In this document: piece by piece, positions 1-6,117 of the stretch
How positions within the stretch are numbered: the stretch's first letter is position 1
How the letters are laid out: each line of letters opens with the position of its first letter
NCBI GenBank assembly: GCA_002401565.1
Contig: NVTL01000001.1
Coordinates: 41,456-48,794 of the forward strand
From: Rhodospirillaceae bacterium
GTDB lineage: Bacteria; Pseudomonadota; Alphaproteobacteria; Rhodospirillales; Magnetovibrionaceae
Direction of reading: 5' to 3'
Length of the DNA: 7,339 nt
The notes under the pieces: generated by a model
Databases searched by the model: none
Told to the model about the DNA's origin: nothing
What the model saw: only the letters and a program-made list of their open reading frames with translations
Made by a program: the position numbers and the translations under genes

Positions 1-1509
1 TGTGCTGATGGCGGCGATAGTTTCGCCGCCTGCTGCCGTTGTCGATACGGTCGTGCCATTGATGACGACATTGTAAACATCTCCGGCTTCAGCGACACCC
101 GCAGAAGTATGAGCCACCGTAAAGTTAGCAATTTGGGCGACACTGGTATCCGTAGCGGCGGCATAGGTATAAACTTCACCTGTGACGCCGGCACCTGGAA
201 TGGTGATTGTATTCACCATGCTGGTTGCCAGTTTGATGGTTGGAGTCGTAGAAGGCAAAGCGTCGGCGGCATTCATATCAAAGGTGTACGTCAAACCGTT
301 GACTTCGATGGTGTCGTTATTTGCAGGAAGTGCAGTGCCGGCGGCCCCGCCAAAACGGAGCATGGTGAAATCGGAATAGGCATTGGCTTGTTGTTGAACG
401 GTGAAGGTTCCTGTTTGGTTGGTGACGGCGGCACCCGTGGCGTTCAAGGTATTAGATAGGTCTACAAAAATGTCACCGACGCCGCTTTCGTTTAACGTAA
501 TGGCGGTCGTGACGCCGTCTTTAATAGAGATACGATTGGTATCCACCGCAAAAGCTTTGTCGTTGGTTTTGACCGATGTGACCAGAGCCGATACAACTTG
601 GCTAAGAGTTTGGCCCGCATCAACCTGAATTTGGTTTGCACCCGCAACACCGTTTACAAAAGTATAGGTTTGGGCGGTGGTGGAATTCAGGCCAATTTTA
701 ATGGTACTGCCGGCGGCCGGAATAGCCGTAAATTCAACCAAGCCGCTGCTGGCATAAACGCCCTTAGTGGCTTGGTTATCATACAAGGTTGCAACCGCCG
801 TGCCCGGAGGCGGAGCAATCGAAACGTCCCATTCATTACTGGTGGTGGTTTTGGTGTAAACAATAGACATGTTGTTGGCACTGCCCAATGAGTCGAAAAA
901 TTCGATATCATTTTTATGCGTGTCACCGGCTTCACTGTCGACGCCGTTCGCGGGCAAGTTGGCGCCGATGGTAACCGTATTGGTGGCTGCCGCCGTGCCG
1001 CCGACGCGGCTCAAGTTGATGCTTTCCAAATAGTCAGTGGAAATAATATTTTGGTTGCTCACCGTTAAAGTATCGTTCGCAGGTTTCACCGTGCCACTGG
1101 CATCGGTCGGCCAACCTTGCAAATAATACCCCGCCGAGTTTTTCAAATAGCCTTGGTCATCTTGAATGAAGGAACCCGCACGGGTGTACAGATAAGGATC
1201 TGAAATGCCCGGTGTGTTGGCTTGGTTGACCACCAAAAAACCGCCGCCGGATAAGGCGATGTCGGTTGACGAGGTCGAAGCTTGCAACAAGCCCTGAACG
1301 TCTGTTTGTTGACGAGGTTTAGATTGCACACCACCCGCCGAATAGAACGTTGAAGACGTTTGTTTTGTGACCAAGGTCTGAAAGTTGACCGTGGTGCCTT
1401 TGTAACCGATTGTACTCACATTTGTGATGTTATCGGAGATGGCGCTCATGGCGCTCGATTGAGCCGTGAGCCCGGAAACACCGGAAAATAACGCACCATA
1501 CAAGCTCAT
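1..1509 (-). CDS. flgE: Flagellar hook protein FlgE, N-terminal 503 residues (3' end outside window)
   Basis: FlgE is the structural subunit of the flagellar hook, exported by the flagellar type III apparatus and polymerised under the FlgD cap. Reading down from the ATG at 1507-1509, the frame stays open to base 1 (503 codons). The N-terminus (MSLYGALFSGVSGL, then SDNITNVSTIGYK at about 25-37) is the flagellar rod/hook N-terminal motif. Residues 91-133 carry the hook-family stretch FLVVN...YTRAGSF...LQGW, and 204-231 the DSLG...W(D)V motif of the FlgE D2 region. From about 265 on, the protein becomes Thr/Ala/Asn/Gly-rich with recurring short beta-type motifs (TYTF, VNGLTYTF, VINGTTV), likely surface-domain insertions. 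The conserved C-terminal hook domain is not reached, so the full protein is well above the roughly 400 residues of enterobacterial FlgE. A strong Shine-Dalgarno, AAGGAG (1517-1522), sits 7 nt before the ATG. It is the third gene after fliK and flgD. Confidence 0.93.
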   Translation of the reverse strand, partial: MSLYGALFSGVSGLTAQSSAMSAISDNITNVSTIGYKGTTVNFQTLVTKQTSSTFYSAGGVQSKPRQQTDVQGLLQASTSSTDIALSGGGFLVVNQANTPGISDPYLYTRAGSFIQDDQGYLKNSAGYYLQGWPTDASGTVKPANDTLTVSNQNIISTDYLESINLSRVGGTAAATNTVTIGANLPANGVDSEAGDTHKNDIEFFDSLGSANNMSIVYTKTTTSNEWDVSIAPPPGTAVATLYDNQATKGVYASSGLVEFTAIPAAGSTIKIGLNSTTAQTYTFVNGVAGANQIQVDAGQTLSQVVSALVTSVKTNDKAFAVDTNRISIKDGVTTAITLNESGVGDIFVDLSNTLNATGAAVTNQTGTFTVQQQANAYSDFTMLRFGGAAGTALPANNDTIEVNGLTYTFDMNAADALPSTTPTIKLATSMVNTITIPGAGVTGEVYTYAAATDTSVAQIANFTVAHTSAGVAEAGDVYNVVINGTTVSTTAAGGETIAAIST

Positions 1510-1530
1510 TTTATCTCTCCTTCAAGTTTT

Positions 1531-1568
1531 TTGGCCATTGGCCATTCAATTGCGTTTGTTAAAACAAA
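1531..1568 (-). other. Two small stem-loops in the flgD-flgE gap
   Basis: The 66-base gap between flgD and flgE holds two short inverted repeats. One is TGGCC-N3-GGCCA at about 1532-1544 (top strand TGGCCATTGGCCA); the other is TTTGTT-AA-AACAAA at 1555-1568. In the minus-strand mRNA they lie just upstream of the flgE Shine-Dalgarno. Neither is followed by a U-tract in the direction of transcription, so they are not rho-independent terminators. A role in mRNA processing or in protecting the abundant flgE message is possible but is inference only. Confidence 0.3.
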
Positions 1569-1575
1569 TTTTAGA

Positions 1576-2283
1576 TTAAGGAACCACGACCGGTGCTGCG
1601 GCAGCAGCCGGGGCTTCTTTAACATTAAGAACCTGATCCAAGGGCGCATCGATGGCTCCCATTGACAGGGTTACGATACCGTCTTGGGCGCCTGCACCAG
1701 ATACGCGTCCGGTTACGGTTTGTGCGACGTTGATCAGATTGTCATCAGCATCTTGAGCGCTGATGATGGCGGTGTAAGGTCCGTCCGGCGCTTGCGTGCC
1801 ATCCGTCTGAATACCATCCCACAGGAAGACGTTTTTGCCTGTGTCTGTGCTGGCCTGACCCGTCCAGACGTTTAGGCCGGCTGCGTCTTGAATGGTCAGG
1901 GTGGAACTGCTGGCCGTTCTTTCAAGCTCATAAGAGAATTCACCTTGGCCGTTTTCCAAATTAAAGGCATCGCCATTGGCTTCGATGATGGTGCCCAAAT
2001 AACCAACCATGGAGCCAACTTGGCTATTGAGCTGCATATCAACCAATTTTTCCAAGTTGGTGTTTTGATAGATTTGCTGCTCAACACTGGCAAACTGAAC
2101 CAACTGAGAGGTAAACTCATTCGCGTCGAGAGGTTCTAGGGGATCTTGGTTTTGCAGCTGAGTGACCAACAAGGTCAAAAACTGATTTAGATCCTCATCT
2201 AACTTGTCCTGAGCGATTTGTGCGTCTGTTCTTGGGTCGTTGACACCAACAACATTGGTCGCTGTGCTGCTAAGAATAGCCAT
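1576..2283 (-). CDS. flgD: Flagellar hook assembly (cap) protein FlgD
   Basis: FlgD forms the scaffold cap on the growing hook, is needed for FlgE polymerisation, and is discarded when the hook is finished. The 235-residue product fits the usual family size. The signature FLTLLVTQLQNQDPLEP is at residues 35-51, followed by the conserved N-EFTSQLVQFASVEQQ segment (55-70), both typical of the FlgD N-terminal domain. Residues of about 107-183 match the FlgD Ig-like region, with the WDG...DG...PDGPY pattern at 155-170 that connects the beta strands. The C-terminus ends in an Ala/Pro/Val-rich tail (224-235). The ATG at 2281-2283 is supported by AAAGGAA (2291-2297) 7 nt upstream, which overlaps the fliK stop codon. 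This suggests translation coupled to fliK. The gene lies between fliK and flgE, all read on the minus strand. Confidence 0.96.
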   Translation of the reverse strand: MAILSSTATNVVGVNDPRTDAQIAQDKLDEDLNQFLTLLVTQLQNQDPLEPLDANEFTSQLVQFASVEQQIYQNTNLEKLVDMQLNSQVGSMVGYLGTIIEANGDAFNLENGQGEFSYELERTASSSTLTIQDAAGLNVWTGQASTDTGKNVFLWDGIQTDGTQAPDGPYTAIISAQDADDNLINVAQTVTGRVSGAGAQDGIVTLSMGAIDAPLDQVLNVKEAPAAAAAPVVVP

Positions 2284-2290
2284 GATCTTG

Positions 2291-2298
2291 TTCCTTTA
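2291..2298 (-). promoter_or_regulatory. flgD ribosome-binding site overlapping the fliK stop codon
   Basis: On the minus strand the bases read TAAAGGAA. The TAA is the fliK stop and the following AAGGAA is the flgD Shine-Dalgarno, 7 nt before its ATG. The shared bases mean ribosomes ending fliK release on top of the flgD initiation signal, a layout that favours translational coupling. Overlap and spacing are read directly; the coupling is inference. Confidence 0.75.
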
Positions 2299-4035
2299 CG
2301 CCGTGATATCCACACGATCTTCTGTAATGATTTGCGGCTGTCCGACCTGCATTTGCATGAGCTCTTCAAGGGTGGGCTCTAAGAGTGGCTCGGCGGGGGC
2401 TGATTTGCCCTTGGCCATTTCCTGAGCATCACTTCCGTTTTCGCCGCGCATGTTAAAGCTTAGGTCCCCGGAATTTAAGTTCAGGCCTGCTTCGCGCAAA
2501 GCCCGTTCAAGTTCGCGGGAGTCTTGTTTCAGCATATCCATGGTATCTTTGGTATCGGCACTGATGACCGCAGTTACGCGCCCGTCTTGGCCCATTTCCA
2601 ATTGAATTTCAATACGCCCAAGATGAGCGGGTTTAAGCTGAATACGAATTTTGTCCATGCCATCGCTGACGGCTTTGGAAATTTGTACTTTGACCTGTTC
2701 GGTAACAGGTGTTTCCGGTTGTTTTTGTGGCAAAACCTGTGGCTTGGCGGTCGCTGCGGCTTGGTTTGTTTGCAGAGCAGGACCCGTCGGTGCGGCTGTG
2801 GCCAGCGGGGCTGAGGCACTTTCTGCGCCACCAACCTTTGCCCCTTGAACCGCAGAATTTGCGTTTGCATTTTGCGTGGCTTTGGCCTCGGAATTATTAG
2901 CGGCAAGCTTTGCCGCATCGGCTTGGGCCGCTTGCAATAAAGATTGTTGCTGGTTTTGAGCCTGAGCATCGGCGCCATTTTGACCACCCGAATTATGCGC
3001 AGCCATTTGTTGGGTTTGTCCTTTGGTGGCGGCTTGGGCTGTGGTTGGGGTTAGACTTTCGCCATCTGTTTTTTGAGTAGCTTGGCCCGCTAAATTTGCG
3101 GTGGGCTTACTGAGCAGTTCTTCAGATTGCTTGGTGACACTGACGCTCACGTTTAAATTCTGATTAGGGCCAATTTTTTTAGCCAAATCAGCAGCTTGTT
3201 GCTGGGCCACTGTTGGGCCTTTGTCGGCTTGTCCTTGGGCGTCGGCTTTTACATGGGTATTGGTCGCGGCTTGAGCCTGACTGGACGCAACCTTGGATTT
3301 GCCGTCACTGCCTTTTTGAGCTTGTTCCGTACCGTCCGCTGTATCTTGTGTCACGGGGCCAGCGACAACGTTTTGCTGTGCGGCTTTTCCATTTTGCGCT
3401 TGTTTTTGTGTGCCGGGTGTATCGGTTGCAACAGCCTTCACCGTGGCCGTTTGCGTGGCGTCCGTGGTCAGAACTTTTGCGACGTCACCTGTATTGACGG
3501 CTTGTGCAACGGCTTGAGCTTCGGGCGTTGCGGCGTCAACGGTTTCGCCATTTTCAGATGAGGCGCCAGCTTGTTCGTCGGACGGGCCTTCTGAATGGGC
3601 AGAAGACTGATCGTCAGGGGAGGCGTTTTGAGGAGCTTCTTCGGCGTGTTGCGTTGGCGCATTTTCATGGGACGTGTCCCGTGGAGCATCGGCGCGCACA
3701 TCATCGTTATAATCAAAAGGCTGATCGTCGCGACGGGCATCTTGGTTATTCGTATCAGAGCGTTCGCGTGGCGCCGTAATGTCAGAAGTGTCCTGTGGGG
3801 CAGAAGCCTCATAAGATTCGTTTTGCGGCGTGACTTCAGGACTGAACTCGGATTTTTTGGTGAGCGAGCCGACCAAAGCGTTTTGGCCGCTTTCAATCCC
3901 GGCCTTGCTGGCCTGGCTCATCCGCACCGCAACAGCGGCTGAAAATTCGCTCATCAACTGCGTGGCATCGCCTGACGCGTTTTTAGCGTTGGTGCCGGAA
4001 TCAATGTAATTCTTTTTTAAAGCTGCGACGTCCAT
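2296..4035 (-). CDS. fliK: Flagellar hook-length control protein FliK
   Basis: FliK is the secreted ruler that measures the hook and then switches the export gate (FlhB) from rod/hook to filament substrates. The 579-residue product has the usual two-part form. The long N-terminal part (1 to about 445) is low in complexity: a charged Asp/Glu/Arg/Ser/Pro-rich stretch at about 65-165, then an Ala/Gln/Thr/Asn-rich stretch, with no Phe, Tyr or Trp between Y109 and F527, as expected of an unfolded export substrate. The C-terminal domain (about 447-531) carries the family hallmark RIQLKPAHLGRIEIQL (464-479, an LxPxxLGxxEx pattern), then GRVTAVISA and a Leu/Arg-rich helix ending ALREAGLNL. A 48-residue tail follows. 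The ATG at 4033-4035 has TAAGGG (4045-4050) 9 nt upstream. The gene is first behind a sigma-54 promoter and its stop is 12 bases from the flgD start. Confidence 0.92.
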   Translation of the reverse strand: MDVAALKKNYIDSGTNAKNASGDATQLMSEFSAAVAVRMSQASKAGIESGQNALVGSLTKKSEFSPEVTPQNESYEASAPQDTSDITAPRERSDTNNQDARRDDQPFDYNDDVRADAPRDTSHENAPTQHAEEAPQNASPDDQSSAHSEGPSDEQAGASSENGETVDAATPEAQAVAQAVNTGDVAKVLTTDATQTATVKAVATDTPGTQKQAQNGKAAQQNVVAGPVTQDTADGTEQAQKGSDGKSKVASSQAQAATNTHVKADAQGQADKGPTVAQQQAADLAKKIGPNQNLNVSVSVTKQSEELLSKPTANLAGQATQKTDGESLTPTTAQAATKGQTQQMAAHNSGGQNGADAQAQNQQQSLLQAAQADAAKLAANNSEAKATQNANANSAVQGAKVGGAESASAPLATAAPTGPALQTNQAAATAKPQVLPQKQPETPVTEQVKVQISKAVSDGMDKIRIQLKPAHLGRIEIQLEMGQDGRVTAVISADTKDTMDMLKQDSRELERALREAGLNLNSGDLSFNMRGENGSDAQEMAKGKSAPAEPLLEPTLEELMQMQVGQPQIITEDRVDITA

Positions 4036-4078
4036 GGGAACTGACCCTTACCTGATTAAATCTATTCAGGCTTAAACA

Positions 4079-4094
4079 AGCAAGGAGCGTGCCA
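4079..4094 (-). promoter_or_regulatory. Sigma-54 (RpoN) -24/-12 promoter of the fliK-flgD-flgE unit
   Basis: The minus strand reads TGGCACGCTCCTTGCT, an exact match to the sigma-54 consensus TGGCACG-N4-TTGCW with both the GG (-24) and GC (-12) dinucleotides at the correct spacing. It faces fliK. A start of transcription about 12 bases downstream of the GC falls near 4068, giving a leader of about 33 nt with the fliK Shine-Dalgarno inside it. Hook genes in polarly flagellated alphaproteobacteria such as Caulobacter are commonly sigma-54 dependent, driven by a FlbD-type activator, so location and sequence agree. The exact start site is inferred. Confidence 0.9.
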
Positions 4095-4140
4095 GAAAAC
4101 GGGTGTCGTTATTTTATTGAAAACATTAGGTTTTTTGGCC

Positions 4141-4179
4141 CTAGACGTTTCCAGAATGGTAGCGTTTGGGTGAGTCTAG
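4141..4179. promoter_or_regulatory. Inverted repeat, candidate enhancer for the sigma-54 promoter
   Basis: CTAGAC at 4141-4146 is mirrored by GTCTAG at 4174-4179, arms of 6 with a 27-base spacer. Two CGTTT copies (about 4146 and 4163) lie within or touching the repeat. It sits some 75-110 bases upstream of the inferred fliK transcription start, the usual distance for a bacterial enhancer-binding protein site. It is also just beyond the stop of the glycosyltransferase gene, but no U-tract follows on the minus strand, so a terminator reading is poor. Arms this short can occur by chance. Confidence 0.3.
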
Positions 4180-4193
4180 AAAATATTGCCCAG

Positions 4194-5855
4194 TCAGCTA
4201 AGCAACTTTTGCCGTTCTTGGAGGGACAGGTCTTTGGCGACTTTTTGAATCAGATGATCCCAATCGTGCAAGGTCTCTTGGCGCATCAAGCGTGCGGTTG
4301 GATACCACGGGCTGTCATCGCGATCCAATAACCAGCGCCAATCGGCAGAAGCCGCAAGCAGAACCCAGACGGGACGCCCTAAGGCTCCGGCCAGATGAGC
4401 CGTAGACGTGCAAACGCTGATCACCAGATCAAGGTTTTGCATAATCGCGGCGGTGTCCGAAAAGCTGTGCAGGTGTTCGCCCAAATCAATCATTTGATCG
4501 GGCAGGGGGCCTTCGTCCTGTGGGCGGGTTTTGGCAAGGCTAAACAGCTGCACATCTTCGAGGTCGAATAAGGGAGAAAGAGCCGACAGAGGGCAAGATC
4601 GTTTTTTATTTGTTCTTTGGTCCGGATTGCCATTCCATACGATGCCAATGTTGAATTTTTTATGTGATGTAAAAAAGTCTTTCCAAGTTTTACACAGCTG
4701 TTGATCTGCAAAGAGGTAGGGTATTGTTGTTTTTGAAAGTGAGGGGAGTGTGATGCCCAGACGTTCTGGCAGGCTCATCATATATATATGATAGTCATGG
4801 TCAGGGACGTTTGTTTCTGAAAAGGAAAAGACATCATCAACGCCCGGTACGCCTTTTAAAATCCCTAGAACAGGGTCAGGAGCCGCGACCAAAACCTTTG
4901 CTCCCATGGCGGACAGTTGATCCGCAAAGCGCACAAACTGGAATGTATCTCCATAGCCTTGTTCCCCCAGTAAAAGGATCGTTTTGTCTTTTATAGGTTC
5001 TTTTTTCCACACAGGGCTTTCAAGAGTGAGCGGCGGTGGCGGAAAGGAGAGCGTTTTGAAACGCCATTCATATTCTTTCCAGCCTTGTTCGTATTGGCCG
5101 CTTAACAACAAAGGAAAGGCGTAAAGAGCATGGGCATCTGAATTGTTGGGGTTAATTTTCAGACAGTGAAGAAAGGTCTCTAAAGATTCATCGCGTTGCC
5201 CGTGTGTGTAAAGATTAAAACCTAAATTATGGAGGACAATTTGAGAATTAGGATCATATGTAAGGGCCTTTTTAAACTGCTCAATCGCCGCTTCGTTTTG
5301 GCCTGCATAGGCAAGGAACAGACCATAAAAATAGTTATTGGTCCCATTGGGTTCTAAAGAAATAGATTTTTTAAAATGAATTTCAGCCTGATCTTGTCTG
5401 TCCATAGCCTGAAGTGTCCGGGCTAATTCCAAGTGAGAAGGTGATGCTTCTTCGAGTTCAATAGCATGCTGTAATGCTTTTAGGGATTTGTCATAGTGAT
5501 GGGTGTCTCGGAGCAAGGTGCCAAGCATCGTCATTAAAATAACATCATCCGGAATAATCGAAAGGCCATGAAGAAGAACCTTATGGGCATCGGTTATGTT
5601 GTTTTGCGCGCGGAGCATCATCGCCAAATTCGCAAATAAATCTGGCTGAGTGTTGCCAAAGTTTAAAGCGTGGATCAGATATTGTGTGGCGGGTTGTACA
5701 AATCCTGTTTGCAAGGCGAGCATGCCAATTAAGTACAGCGCCTCAGGATTTTCGGGATCACCACTTAAAACCTCTTCATAAATTTCTTTTGCTTGCTGGT
5801 ACCGGCCATTTTGTTGGTGTTGGAAGCCTTCAGATAATCGATCAGAAAAATTCAT
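4194..5855 (-). CDS. TPR-glycosyltransferase fusion, probable flagellin glycosyltransferase (FlmG-like)
   Basis: This soluble 553-residue protein has no signal peptide or membrane segment. Residues 1 to about 255 are tandem TPR units (for example GRYQQAKEIYEEVLSGDPENPEAL at 17-40 region, NEAAIEQFKKALTYDPN near 187-203, RDESLETFLHCLKINPN near 221-237), closed by the linker QYEQGWKEYEWRFK (254-267). Residues of about 290-553 look like a GT-B/GT9-type domain: GEQGYGDTFQFVRF (297-310), GIVWNGNPDQR (404-414), and the nucleotide-sugar site VISVCTSTAHLAGALGRP (478-495). Such TPR-GT proteins include Caulobacter FlmG, whose TPR part binds flagellin and whose GT part transfers pseudaminic acid. Placement between hook genes and divergent pseB supports the same role, but acceptor and donor are inferred. 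The ATG at 5853-5855 has no clear Shine-Dalgarno. The stop is TGA at 4194-4196. Confidence 0.85.
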   Translation of the reverse strand: MNFSDRLSEGFQHQQNGRYQQAKEIYEEVLSGDPENPEALYLIGMLALQTGFVQPATQYLIHALNFGNTQPDLFANLAMMLRAQNNITDAHKVLLHGLSIIPDDVILMTMLGTLLRDTHHYDKSLKALQHAIELEEASPSHLELARTLQAMDRQDQAEIHFKKSISLEPNGTNNYFYGLFLAYAGQNEAAIEQFKKALTYDPNSQIVLHNLGFNLYTHGQRDESLETFLHCLKINPNNSDAHALYAFPLLLSGQYEQGWKEYEWRFKTLSFPPPPLTLESPVWKKEPIKDKTILLLGEQGYGDTFQFVRFADQLSAMGAKVLVAAPDPVLGILKGVPGVDDVFSFSETNVPDHDYHIYMMSLPERLGITLPSLSKTTIPYLFADQQLCKTWKDFFTSHKKFNIGIVWNGNPDQRTNKKRSCPLSALSPLFDLEDVQLFSLAKTRPQDEGPLPDQMIDLGEHLHSFSDTAAIMQNLDLVISVCTSTAHLAGALGRPVWVLLAASADWRWLLDRDDSPWYPTARLMRQETLHDWDHLIQKVAKDLSLQERQKLLS

Positions 5856-6117
5856 TGTTTGATACCAGCAGTTGAGTGTTCTGTGAGCATAGCCTGTAAA
5901 ACATTAATAAACCCCACAAATCATGAGAAAAGAGAGAGACTCTGATGGCGGCTTGTTTTTTTAGAAGCACATATTGTTTTTTAATGATTTTTGTGACACA
6001 CAATGTATGATGCGGAAGTAGAATACATTCGTCAGATTGATGAAGTGTCATTGATATATAAGATTAAAGTGAGCGGTTAAATATAAATTTGAAGCTCGAA
6101 CAAGAAATGAGACAAGC
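5856..6117. other. AT-rich divergent intergenic region between the TPR-glycosyltransferase and pseB
   Basis: These 262 bases separate two divergently read genes, so they should hold promoters for both. The sequence is clearly AT-rich, with runs such as ATTGTTTTTTAATGATTTTTG and TTGATATATAAGATTAAAG. Candidate -10 hexamers on the plus strand are TATGAT (6006-6011), TATAAG (6057-6062) and TATAAA (6082-6087), but none has a good -35 at 16-18 bases. I find no sigma-54 or sigma-28 match on either strand. No convincing gene is present in the gap; a 69-codon minus-strand frame across it lacks a ribosome site and family resemblance. Confidence 0.6.
5994..6050. repeat. Nested inverted repeats upstream of pseB
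   Basis: TGACAC (5994-5999) is mirrored by GTGTCA (6045-6050). Inside this, AATGTAT (6002-6008) is mirrored by ATACATT (6023-6029) across 14 bases. All four arms match perfectly. The element lies about 70-125 bases before the pseB start and overlaps a TATGAT -10-like hexamer, so it could be a dimer-binding operator or a leader hairpin. Each arm is short, and the two pairs are not symmetric about one centre, which lowers confidence. Confidence 0.35.

Noticed and set aside
109..935. Several open frames of 65-116 codons on both strands in the first kilobase
   Set aside because: They are out-of-frame shadows of flgE, which is open through the whole stretch and has clear hook-protein motifs.
3196..3942. 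Plus- and minus-strand frames of 90-142 codons inside fliK
   Set aside because: They arise from the biased Ala/Gln/Arg-rich codon content of fliK, with no ribosome sites or family resemblance.
4777..4792. Perfect 16-base palindrome ATCATATATATATGAT
   Set aside because: It lies inside the glycosyltransferase coding sequence, encodes part of HIYMM, and is a simple AT repeat likely to arise by chance.
5842..6051. A 69-codon minus-strand reading frame spanning the divergent gap and overlapping the start of the TPR-glycosyltransferase
   Set aside because: No Shine-Dalgarno, no recognisable motif, an unlikely composition, and it runs into another gene's start in a different frame.
6065..6092. Sigma-28-like element (TAAAGT followed by AT-rich sequence) upstream of pseB
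   Set aside because: The -35 half matches partly, but no GCCGATAA-like -10 occurs at the required distance.
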